DNA of 35,168 nt from Treponema sp. Its GTDB lineage: Bacteria > Spirochaetota > Spirochaetia > Treponematales > Treponemataceae. The stretch lies in NCBI GenBank assembly GCA_012520945.1, contig JAAYNH010000041.1, positions 1-35,168 of the forward strand, in the 5' to 3' direction. A model generated the notes under the pieces. It worked only from the letters and a program-made list of their open reading frames with translations, did no database searches and had not been told where the DNA came from. Shown here piece after piece: positions 23,931-31,680 of the stretch (the first letter of the stretch is position 1; every line of letters begins with the position of its first letter). The translations under genes and the position numbers were made by a program.

Positions 23931-25343
23931 ATGATTTATACAGATACAAGAAACAAATCGGTAAGAACCGATTTTAGAACTGCTGTCATAAATGGAATGA
24001 ATGAACAAACAGGCGGACTATATATTCCATTATCTTACCCAAAGTTAGACAGTTCTTTTATAAATAAAATTCCGGAACCTTCTTTTAGAGATATTGCATT
24101 TGAAATGGCTAAACCTTATGTTGAAGGTGAAATCCCCGATGATGATTTACAAGCAATCATTATTGATTGTTATCCTTTTAATGCACAAGTTGTACCAATT
24201 GATCAAGTAACGTATATTTTAGAACTTTTTCATGGACCTACATGTGCTTTTAAAGATTTTGGTGCCCGATTTATGGCACGCACTATGTCATATTTTAATC
24301 GCAATGAAACAACCCCTCTTCACATTTTAGTTGCTACGTCCGGTGATACCGGTAGTGCAGTAGGAAGTGCATTTCACAACGTACCTGGCTTAGACGTTAC
24401 AATTTTGTATCCAAAAGGAAAAATAAGTAAACTTCAAGAAAAACAACTTTCAACATTTACAGGAAATGTACGTGCTTTATGTGTTGAAGGTACGTTCGAT
24501 GATTGCCAACGTTTAGTTAAGACTGCTTTTACAGATGAAGAACTTCGTCGTAAATTTCGTCTATCTAGTGCAAATTCAATTAATATTTCTCGCCTTTTAC
24601 CACAATCTTTCTATTATATGTATTCATCTTTAGTAGTAAAAAACAGAGCACAAACAGATAGCAAAATTGATTCTCCCGATATTATTTGTGTTGTACCTTC
24701 AGGAAATTTCGGTAATCTTACTTCCGGATTGATTGCTCGTGAAATGGGTGCACCGATTAAAGGTTTTGTAGCAGCTACAAATGCGAACCGCACCTTTCCT
24801 GACTGGATTGCTACAGGTGAATATAAAGCACGTCCTAGTGTACAAACATATTCAAATGCTATGGACGTTGGTTCTCCAAGCAATTATGAAAGAATTACAT
24901 CAATGTATTCTTTAGAACAAGTGCGTGAACTGTTTGCTTCTTATTGGTTAGATGATGAAGGTACAATTCAAGCAATTCGTGACTGTAACACTCGTACCGG
25001 TTATATTATTGATCCACATGGAGCTATTGGTTGGAAAGCTTGGGATGATATGAGAAAATCCGCTATGAGCAATTTATTAAACGGTTTTAAAAATCCAATT
25101 GATCAACCAGGACTTACTCCAAATATCCCGTCATGGGCACAAAATGTTGCAGATAAAAAAGCAGTTGGTATTATTTTAGAAACAGCACATCCGGCAAAAT
25201 TCGGTGAAGTTGTTCAAACAGCTATAGGTCGTGAATCTTCTATTCCTCATAGACTAGAAAAAGTTTTGTCATTACCTGATTTATCCATTCCAATGACTAA
25301 TGATTATAGTTCTTTTAAAGAATGGTTAATAAATAATTTGTAA
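23931..25343 (+). CDS. thrC: Threonine synthase
   Basis: This 470-residue PLP enzyme converts O-phosphohomoserine to threonine. The PLP lysine is Lys108 in HGPTCAFKDFGARF, and the phosphate-binding stretch is ATSGDTGSAV. The N-terminus (TDTRNKSVRTDFRTAVINGM, then GGLYIPLSYP) is of the long, fungal/E. coli-like type. A C-terminal ILETAHPAKFGEVV is also typical. It ends before a good intrinsic terminator that separates it from carB. Start: the only nearby ATG, 9 nt after an extended -10. Confidence 0.97.
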   Translation: MIYTDTRNKSVRTDFRTAVINGMNEQTGGLYIPLSYPKLDSSFINKIPEPSFRDIAFEMAKPYVEGEIPDDDLQAIIIDCYPFNAQVVPIDQVTYILELFHGPTCAFKDFGARFMARTMSYFNRNETTPLHILVATSGDTGSAVGSAFHNVPGLDVTILYPKGKISKLQEKQLSTFTGNVRALCVEGTFDDCQRLVKTAFTDEELRRKFRLSSANSINISRLLPQSFYYMYSSLVVKNRAQTDSKIDSPDIICVVPSGNFGNLTSGLIAREMGAPIKGFVAATNANRTFPDWIATGEYKARPSVQTYSNAMDVGSPSNYERITSMYSLEQVRELFASYWLDDEGTIQAIRDCNTRTGYIIDPHGAIGWKAWDDMRKSAMSNLLNGFKNPIDQPGLTPNIPSWAQNVADKKAVGIILETAHPAKFGEVVQTAIGRESSIPHRLEKVLSLPDLSIPMTNDYSSFKEWLINNL

Positions 25344-25350
25344 TTTTTTT

Positions 25351-25386
25351 AGCTGAACTTTTCATTGAATTGTTCAGCTTTTTTTA
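25351..25386 (+). terminator. Intrinsic terminator or attenuator between thrC and carB
   Basis: AGCTGAAC (25351-25358) pairs with GTTCAGCT (25372-25379), followed by TTTTTTT and another T-rich run. A small inner pairing (TTCA/TGAA) may extend the stem. carB starts only ~24 nt beyond, without an obvious promoter of its own in the gap, so some read-through is expected. Confidence 0.75.
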
Positions 25387-25409
25387 TTTTTTTTTTAAGG
25401 AATATTAAA

Positions 25410-28400
25410 ATGAAAAACAATAACATCAATAAAATTTTGATTATTGGTTCAGGTCCGATTGTGATTGGTCAAGCATGTGAATTTGACTATTCAGGAACTC
25501 AAGCATGTAAAGCATTACGCGAACAAGGTTACAAAATTGTTTTAGTAAACTCAAACCCTGCAACAATTATGACAGATCCTGTGATGGCAGATGCAACATA
25601 CATTGAACCGCTTAATGTTGAACGATTAAGTCAAATTATAGAAAAAGAACGCCCTGATGCACTTTTACCTAACCTTGGTGGACAAACGGGTTTGAACATG
25701 GCTTGCGAATTAAATAAAGCCGGTGTTTTAGATAAATACGGTGTCAAAGTTATTGGAGTAAATTTAGAAGCTATTGAACGTGGAGAAGACCGTGAAATTT
25801 TTAAAGCAACTATGCAAAGTTTAGGTATTGATACACCACGCTCAGGAATCTGTCACACAGTAGAAGAAGCAGAAAAAATTGCAAGTGAAATTGGTTTTCC
25901 GTTAGTTGTTCGCCCTGCTTTTACAATGGGTGGTCAAGGTGGTGGCTTTTGCTACAATATAGAAGAACTGCGAACAATTGTTTCAAATGGATTAGATTTA
26001 TCCATGACGCATCAATGTTTAATTGAAGAGTCAATTCTTGGTTGGGAAGAATTGGAAGTAGAAGTTGTTCGTGACAGTAAAAACCAGATGATTGCAATTT
26101 GTTACATTGAAAACATTGATGCAGTAGGTGTACATACAGGCGACTCTTTTTGTGCCGCACCATTTTTAACTATAAGTAAGGATTTAGAAGAAAGATTAAA
26201 AAAACTTGCTTTTAAAATTGTTGAATCTATTGGTGTTATTGGAGGAACCAACGTTCAGTTTGCACACAACAAAGAAACAGACCGTATTGTTATAATCGAA
26301 ATTAATCCGCGAACATCTCGCTCATCTGCATTAGCTTCAAAAGCCACAGGTTTTCCAATTGCACTAATTTCTGCAAAACTAGCTTGTGGTATGACATTAG
26401 ATGAAATCCCTTATTGGAAAAATGGCACATTGGAAAAATATACTCCAGGAGGTTCACCTGATGGAGATTATATTGTCTTAAAATTTCCACGATGGGCTTT
26501 TGAAAAATTTCCGGATGCCGAAGATTCGCTTGGCACATCAATGAAGTCTGTTGGCGAGGTAATGGCTATTGGAAAAACTTTTAAAGAAACATTTCAAAAA
26601 GCAATTCGCGGATTGGAAAATGGCAGAGCAGGTTTAGGATTTGCAAATGATTTCAATAAAAAATCCGCAGATGAACTATGTGATATGTTAAAAACACCAT
26701 CAAGTGAAAGATATTTTCAACTTTATGAAGCAATTCGTAAAGGTGTATCATTAGAAAAACTAAATTCCATCACACATATTAATTTATATTTCTTAAAAGA
26801 AATGCAAGAGTTAGTTAAACTTGAAGAAAAACTTTTAAAAACAATTGCACAAATGCCTTCAGATGAACTTTTAAAACAAGCAAAAAAAGATGGATTTAGC
26901 GATAAATATTTATCTAAAATTTTAAAAATTTCTGAAAAAGATATTCGTAAAAAACGTTACGAACTTGACATAAAAGAAAGCTATCATGCAGTACCTGTAA
27001 GCGGTGTTGAAAATGCACATTATTATTATTCAACCTATAATAGCACCGACAAATCAATTGTAAGTAATAATAAAAATAAAATCATGATTCTTGGAGGCGG
27101 ACCGAACAGAATTGGACAAGGAATTGAGTTTGACTATTGTTGTTGTCATGCAACCATGCAATTAAAAGAAATGGGTTATGAAACAATTATTGTAAACTGT
27201 AACCCTGAAACTGTTTCAACAGATTATGATACTTCAGATAAACTTTATTTTGAACCAATCACAACTGAGGATGTTTTACAAATTTATGAAAAAGAAAAAC
27301 CGTTAGGTGTAATTGTTCAATTTGGTGGACAAACACCATTAAATATTGCACGTGAATTACAAGAAAATGGTGTCAATGTTTTAGGAACATCGATTGATTC
27401 AATTGACGCAGCTGAAGATCGTGATATTTTTCGTCATATGATGGAAAAACTGGAAATTCCGATGCCGGAAAGTGCTATGGCAGTTGATTTTTATGAGGCA
27501 AAAAACTTTGCAGATAAAATCGGCTATCCAATAATGATTCGACCCAGTTTTGTTTTGGGTGGGCGTGGAATGGAAATAATTTATGATGAAATTACATTGA
27601 AAGAATATGTAGACAAAGCAGTTGGTGTAACACCTGACAGACCTCTTTTAATTGATAGATTTTTAAAAAATGCACTCGAATGTGAAAGTGATGCTCTCAG
27701 TGATGGAATAAATGTTTTCATACCATCTGTAATGGAACACGTTGAATTAGCGGGAGTTCACTCAGGTGACTCCGCTTGTGTAATTCCTCCAATTTCAATA
27801 AGCGATGAAAATATTATTACAATAAAAAATTATACGCGTAAAATTGCCCAGTCATTAAAGGTTTGTGGTTTAATGAATATGCAATATGCAATTGAAGATA
27901 ACAAAGTTTATGTTATAGAAGCAAACCCAAGGGCAAGCCGCACTGTTCCGCTTGTCTCAAAAGTATGTAATACACAAATGGCACGATTAGCAACACAACT
28001 TATGCTTGGAGAAACATTAGATAGTCTAAAATTAAAAAATAAAAATATTCCATACTATGGAAGCAAAGAAGCCGTTTTGCCTTGGTCACGTTTTCCGGGT
28101 GTTGATCCTATTCTTGGACCTGAAATGCGTTCTACAGGTGAAGTTTTAGGCATTGCAGATGACTTTGCCTTAAGTTTTTATAAATGTCAAGAAGCAGCTG
28201 GTTCAGCATTACCTCATGCTCCTGCGGCATGGGAACATAAAAAAGTTCTTATTAGTTTAAGTGATAAAGAAAGCCAAAAAGCACAAGTACTTTTCATTGG
28301 CAACACGTTAAAAAACTTAGGATTTACTTTGATTGCCACAGAAGGTACAGCAAATTTTTTTAATAAAAATTCGATTAAATGTGAATATGTTAATAAAATT

Positions 28401-28658
28401 GGAGGCGGACGGCCTGATGTTTTAGACATAATTATGAACAAAGAAATATGTCTCGTAATTAATACACCAAAAGCAAAACGAAACCATGCCGAAGATCGTA
28501 AAACAATACGAAAGGCTTGCTTAAAATATAAAGTGCCATACATTACAACATTGGCAGGTGCTATAGCTTCAGTTCAAGGTATTCAAAGTGTAAAACATGG
28601 TAACGGAGGAGAAGGAGGAGTTAAATCTCTTCAAGAATATCATGCAATGATCAAATGA
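25410..28658 (+). CDS. carB: Carbamoyl phosphate synthase large subunit
   Basis: This 1082-residue subunit makes carbamoyl phosphate from bicarbonate, ammonia and ATP for arginine and pyrimidine synthesis. The start is the ATG at 25410, with AAGGA 8 nt upstream. A TTG-started extension would begin inside the terminator hairpin. Two homologous halves each carry an ATP-grasp unit (IGSGPIVIGQACEFDYSGTQ at the start; GGGPNRIGQGIEFDYCCCHA at about 553), and ATP-grasp signatures such as RPAFTMGGQGGG and RPSFVLGGRGM. The C-terminal ~140 residues are the methylglyoxal-synthase-like allosteric domain (VLISLSDKE ... NKIGGGRPDVLDII). The small subunit carA, which supplies ammonia, is not in the window. 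Confidence 0.97.
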   Translation: MKNNNINKILIIGSGPIVIGQACEFDYSGTQACKALREQGYKIVLVNSNPATIMTDPVMADATYIEPLNVERLSQIIEKERPDALLPNLGGQTGLNMACELNKAGVLDKYGVKVIGVNLEAIERGEDREIFKATMQSLGIDTPRSGICHTVEEAEKIASEIGFPLVVRPAFTMGGQGGGFCYNIEELRTIVSNGLDLSMTHQCLIEESILGWEELEVEVVRDSKNQMIAICYIENIDAVGVHTGDSFCAAPFLTISKDLEERLKKLAFKIVESIGVIGGTNVQFAHNKETDRIVIIEINPRTSRSSALASKATGFPIALISAKLACGMTLDEIPYWKNGTLEKYTPGGSPDGDYIVLKFPRWAFEKFPDAEDSLGTSMKSVGEVMAIGKTFKETFQKAIRGLENGRAGLGFANDFNKKSADELCDMLKTPSSERYFQLYEAIRKGVSLEKLNSITHINLYFLKEMQELVKLEEKLLKTIAQMPSDELLKQAKKDGFSDKYLSKILKISEKDIRKKRYELDIKESYHAVPVSGVENAHYYYSTYNSTDKSIVSNNKNKIMILGGGPNRIGQGIEFDYCCCHATMQLKEMGYETIIVNCNPETVSTDYDTSDKLYFEPITTEDVLQIYEKEKPLGVIVQFGGQTPLNIARELQENGVNVLGTSIDSIDAAEDRDIFRHMMEKLEIPMPESAMAVDFYEAKNFADKIGYPIMIRPSFVLGGRGMEIIYDEITLKEYVDKAVGVTPDRPLLIDRFLKNALECESDALSDGINVFIPSVMEHVELAGVHSGDSACVIPPISISDENIITIKNYTRKIAQSLKVCGLMNMQYAIEDNKVYVIEANPRASRTVPLVSKVCNTQMARLATQLMLGETLDSLKLKNKNIPYYGSKEAVLPWSRFPGVDPILGPEMRSTGEVLGIADDFALSFYKCQEAAGSALPHAPAAWEHKKVLISLSDKESQKAQVLFIGNTLKNLGFTLIATEGTANFFNKNSIKCEYVNKIGGGRPDVLDIIMNKEICLVINTPKAKRNHAEDRKTIRKACLKYKVPYITTLAGAIASVQGIQSVKHGNGGEGGVKSLQEYHAMIK

Positions 28659-28682
28659 TGCAATGGTTAAATAAAATTTTAC

Positions 28683-28711
28683 TTGACAAATCAAATTTTT
28701 ATTATTATTAT
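28683..28711 (+). promoter_or_regulatory. Promoter of the rubredoxin-like gene
   Basis: Perfect TTGACA (28683-28688), 17-bp spacer, TATTAT (28706-28711). The start point should be near 28718, inside the palindrome at 28714-28732. The leader is about 50 nt and includes AAGGGG 7 nt before the ATG. Confidence 0.8.
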
Positions 28712-28713
28712 AA

Positions 28714-28732
28714 ATTTGTAATCATTACAAAT
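28714..28732. promoter_or_regulatory. PerR-box-like operator (19-bp perfect palindrome)
   Basis: ATTTGTAATCATTACAAAT is a perfect 9-1-9 palindrome centred on C28723. Its core TTGTAATcATTACAA matches the PerR box TTATAATnATTATAA at all but one symmetric pair (G/C for A/T). It covers the predicted transcription start of the rubredoxin-like gene, so binding would block initiation. A PerR-type gene lies 130 bases downstream of the regulated gene. Confidence 0.75.
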
Positions 28733-28769
28733 ACTATGATTATTATTTTATTTTACAAGGGGTATTAAA

Positions 28770-28883
28770 ATGAAACAATGGGTATGTGTTGTTTGTGGAT
28801 ATGTTCATACGGGAGACGAACCGCCAGATATTTGTCCAGTTTGTCATGTTACAAAGGAAAATTTTGAAGAAGTGGTAGAATAA
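28770..28883 (+). CDS. Rubredoxin-like protein (37 residues)
   Basis: This very small protein carries one iron-binding rubredoxin knuckle pair: CVVCG (6-10) and CPVCH (22-26), spaced as in rubredoxin, with YVHTGDEPPDI between. It lacks most of the classical ~52-residue rubredoxin and looks like the isolated rubredoxin domain of rubrerythrin (KWVC..CGYVH.G...P..CP.C). It probably carries electrons to a rubrerythrin or other peroxide or oxygen reductase encoded elsewhere. AAGGGG lies 7 nt before the ATG. The promoter overlaps a PerR-box-like palindrome and a PerR homologue follows, so peroxide induction is likely. Confidence 0.88.
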   Translation: MKQWVCVVCGYVHTGDEPPDICPVCHVTKENFEEVVE

Positions 28884-28965
28884 TAAATATTCTTATAAAA
28901 ATGAATTAAATCATCTTTTACACAACTTATTTTTATTGATGTGTAAATTAGCGAATTTAAGTTTG

Positions 28966-28979
28966 TATAATGAATTATA
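28966..28979 (+). promoter_or_regulatory. Possible perR promoter -10 and half-operator
   Basis: TATAAT (28966-28971) overlaps TATAATGAATTATA (28966-28979), a 6-2-6 inverted repeat resembling a PerR box with one extra central base. It could serve autoregulation. No good -35 is seen, and the site is weaker than the one at the rubredoxin gene. Confidence 0.35.
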
Positions 28980-29014
28980 TTTTGTACAAATTATTACGTA
29001 TGGATTTGTAGCCA

Positions 29015-29416
29015 ATGAATATCTCTGATTTACTTTTATCCAATGGTATAAAACCATCTATTCAAAGGCTACAAATTTTTAATTTTTTATTTGAAAATAG
29101 AATACATCCTAGCGTTGATGAAATTTTCATTTCTCTTTGTTCCCAAATTCCAACCCTTTCAAAAACAACTGTATATAATACACTTAAAATCTTTGAAAAA
29201 AAAGGGCTTATTCAAACATTAAAAATTGAAGATGATGAATTAAGATTTGATATTGATATTTCAGACCATTATCATTTCAAATGTACAAAATGCAAAAAAA
29301 TTTTTGATATTTATGATAATAATACCAATACTACTCCTACTCTACCTCATGGTTTTATCTGCAAAAAAAAGCAAATTAATATGTGGGGTTTGTGCAAAAA
29401 TTGTTCAAAAAATTAA
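29015..29416 (+). CDS. perR: PerR-type Fur-family regulator
   Basis: This 133-residue metalloregulator has a winged-helix N-terminus (KPSIQRLQIFNFL, then SKTTVYNTLKIFEKKGLI) and a C-terminal metal domain. The five regulatory-metal ligands of B. subtilis PerR (His37, Asp85, His91, His93, Asp104) align with His31, Asp79, His85, His87 and Asp98. The structural zinc cysteines are 90/93 and 127/130. Asp79 (RFDI, not Glu) and Asp98 are the residues linked to iron-based peroxide sensing, so PerR fits better than Fur or Zur. It probably represses the rubredoxin-like gene upstream. No Shine-Dalgarno sequence or close -10 precedes the ATG. Its stop overlaps that of the convergent chemoreceptor gene. 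Confidence 0.88.
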   Translation: MNISDLLLSNGIKPSIQRLQIFNFLFENRIHPSVDEIFISLCSQIPTLSKTTVYNTLKIFEKKGLIQTLKIEDDELRFDIDISDHYHFKCTKCKKIFDIYDNNTNTTPTLPHGFICKKKQINMWGLCKNCSKN

Positions 29417-31578
29417 GAGAACGATGCAACAGTTCCTTCCATAATCATTGTTAATTCAATTAATTTTTCAGTACGACTTGCCATATCATCAAACATTTTT
29501 GACATTTTATTAAATTCAGCACTAACAGTTTCAATAGTTTTTGTATTGATATTTGAAATTTCCAAAGTACCTGACATAACATTATTTATACTTTGTGCAG
29601 ATTTATGCATCTCATTAAAGCTATTATTATTTGTTTCAACAACTTCTTGAACTTGATTAATAGCTTCAAGCAAACTACCGGATAATATTGACAATTGTTC
29701 AGCTGCTGTACTTACAGATTGAACTTGCTCATTTACAATATCCAACATATGTTGATTAGCTTCAATTCCTTCCGTAACCGCACTACGCATATTTGTTATT
29801 AAGTTTGTAATATTTGATGTAGATTCAACCGATTTGTCTGCAAGACCACGAATTTCTTGCGAAATAACCTTAAATCCCTTACCCCATTCTCCTGCATGTG
29901 TTGACTCGACTGCGGCATTAAATGCAAGCAAATTTGTTTGTTCCGTAATTCCGTCAATGATTCCAATAATCGATTCAATATTTTCACTATAATTTTTTAT
30001 TGCTTCTGTTTTTTGTGCTGATTTTTTTACTTGTTCGCCCATTATTTTTAATCCGGCAACTTGTGCTTCAAAAACACTAACCATTTGCGATAACTGATTT
30101 CCAATTTCTGTAGTTTCACGTACCGTTTTTAATTGAAATTCTTCAGCTTCAGCAGTTTTGTCAATTGATTCTGTCAAAAGTGCAACTGTTTTTGCACCAT
30201 AATCAACCGATTCATTTTGTTCATTTGATCTTTCAACAACCGTGTCCAAAAAAGCAAATACATTTTTTTGCATATCATAAACTTCCGTAAATCCGCTTTT
30301 ATATATATCCGAAAAATTTCTGAGTTGATTTGTACTCATTAATACCCATTCAATCATACTACGTAAACTCAGTGGTTCTGAATTGAATGTTGTAATTGCA
30401 ATGCCTTGAGATGCATATTGATTTAATATAGGTACAAATTCAGCAAAACCGACAAATGAACAAATACCGTTTAATCCTTTATTCATCTCTTGTATGATTG
30501 CCATATCTGCTTCATAAGCAACTTGACGAACAGTTTTTTTCATTTGATTAAGCACTTTTACAACAACTTCACAATTCATATTTAGTAGTTCTTTTTGTGC
30601 TTTTTCAATGCCTACTTTCATCTGGCAAAATGCAGTATTCCAATCTTCACACAAAACTAAAATACGAACCGGTTTTTCGGCTCTACCCATAGGTTTTGTT
30701 CCGGAATTATGAATATCTGCCATTTTATTATGTTCACGTAAATTATCGTTCCAATAATAATTTAAATCTTCTACAGTAATGGTTTTTAACGGTTGCATAA
30801 GTCTTGGTTGTGAAGGTTTCCAACTAAAAGCAATATGATTAAAAAGATGAACAACCGAATCGTAACCTTGTGCAAATGTGCTACAAATAACAGAACCTGA
30901 AACCAATCCATTACGCATTGCAATTGCAATATTTTCATCTAAATCATGACAAATTACAAATACTTGTCCTTGTTTATTAGATTCGGACAATCCTTTTGTA
31001 ACTCCAGAAACAGCAGAATTTCCTGTAATGTATACAGCATCAATTTTATCAGCTACTTTTCGAATATATTCACGAGCATTTTCTTGATTTGCATGAGCTT
31101 CAAAAGTTTCAATAATTTTAATTTTTGGAAAATCTTTTGTAATGGTATTAACAAAACTTCTGTGACGTTGTGCCATGATTAAAGCATTTAGCGATGAAGT
31201 AACTACTATAACAAGTTTACCGCCATTTTTTAATTTTTCACCGATATGTCGGGCACAAGCAATACCTTCAAACCAAGCATCCGTTCCAACATAGGCAACA
31301 CGCTTTAATGGTTCGCTAGTAACTTTATTAAAAGCCCTTTTCATACCATCAATTGATTCTTGCATAATTTTTGAAACACTTAGCTTTCTAACATCTAAGC
31401 GTTGGTCTAACATTCCAAAAGAAAACTTTGTTAAAATATCAGAAACATTATTCATTTCAAGAGCTAATTCATCTTCACATTTTTTATTTTTATTTTTTTC
31501 TTTTAAATATAAAACTACAAGAAAAAACAATGCAATTAATAATAAAGCAGAGAGTAAAATAAATAAAGCTAAAAACAT
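29413..31578 (-). CDS. Methyl-accepting chemotaxis-like protein with a lobe-swapped binding-protein sensor
   Basis: This is a 721-residue receptor. One membrane helix at about 3-25 is followed by KEKNKNKK, so by the positive-inside rule the rest is cytoplasmic. No second helix is evident. Residues ~92-275 resemble the C-terminal lobe of a type 1 periplasmic binding protein (VAYVGTDAWFEG ... KLVIVVTSS ... AVYITGNSAV ... TITVEDLNYY). Residues ~303-400 resemble its N-terminal lobe (VRILVLCEDWNTAFCQMKVG ... GIAITTFNSEPL). The normal order is reversed. The MCP signalling domain fills ~440-721, with the hairpin tip near 541-580 (ITEQTNLLAFNAAVESTHAGEWGKGF), slightly diverged from the usual EAARAGE. 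GAGGTG lies before the ATG. It would signal to CheA/CheW in response to an internal ligand. Confidence 0.88.
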   Translation of the reverse strand: MFLALFILLSALLLIALFFLVVLYLKEKNKNKKCEDELALEMNNVSDILTKFSFGMLDQRLDVRKLSVSKIMQESIDGMKRAFNKVTSEPLKRVAYVGTDAWFEGIACARHIGEKLKNGGKLVIVVTSSLNALIMAQRHRSFVNTITKDFPKIKIIETFEAHANQENAREYIRKVADKIDAVYITGNSAVSGVTKGLSESNKQGQVFVICHDLDENIAIAMRNGLVSGSVICSTFAQGYDSVVHLFNHIAFSWKPSQPRLMQPLKTITVEDLNYYWNDNLREHNKMADIHNSGTKPMGRAEKPVRILVLCEDWNTAFCQMKVGIEKAQKELLNMNCEVVVKVLNQMKKTVRQVAYEADMAIIQEMNKGLNGICSFVGFAEFVPILNQYASQGIAITTFNSEPLSLRSMIEWVLMSTNQLRNFSDIYKSGFTEVYDMQKNVFAFLDTVVERSNEQNESVDYGAKTVALLTESIDKTAEAEEFQLKTVRETTEIGNQLSQMVSVFEAQVAGLKIMGEQVKKSAQKTEAIKNYSENIESIIGIIDGITEQTNLLAFNAAVESTHAGEWGKGFKVISQEIRGLADKSVESTSNITNLITNMRSAVTEGIEANQHMLDIVNEQVQSVSTAAEQLSILSGSLLEAINQVQEVVETNNNSFNEMHKSAQSINNVMSGTLEISNINTKTIETVSAEFNKMSKMFDDMASRTEKLIELTMIMEGTVASFS

Positions 31579-31589
31579 ATATCACCTCA

Positions 31590-31640
31590 TAAAAAAAAAG
31601 CCATATCAAAATATACAATATTTTAACATAGCTTTTTTAA
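31590..31640. terminator. Bidirectional terminator hairpin
   Basis: The imperfect stem 31599-31614 / 31618-31633 (AGCCATATCAAAATAT with ATATTTTAACATAGCT, three mismatches) is flanked by an A9 run on the left and TTTTTT on the right. On the minus strand it follows the acyl-CoA ligase gene and precedes the chemoreceptor gene. Confidence 0.65.
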
Positions 31641-31680
31641 AAACACAAGAATTTAGTTTTATTAGCCAAAATTTTACTAA

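Noticed and set aside
25365-25409. TTG-started extension of CarB
   Set aside because: It begins inside the thrC terminator stem, and the standard CarB N-terminus starts at 25410 with a good ribosome binding site.
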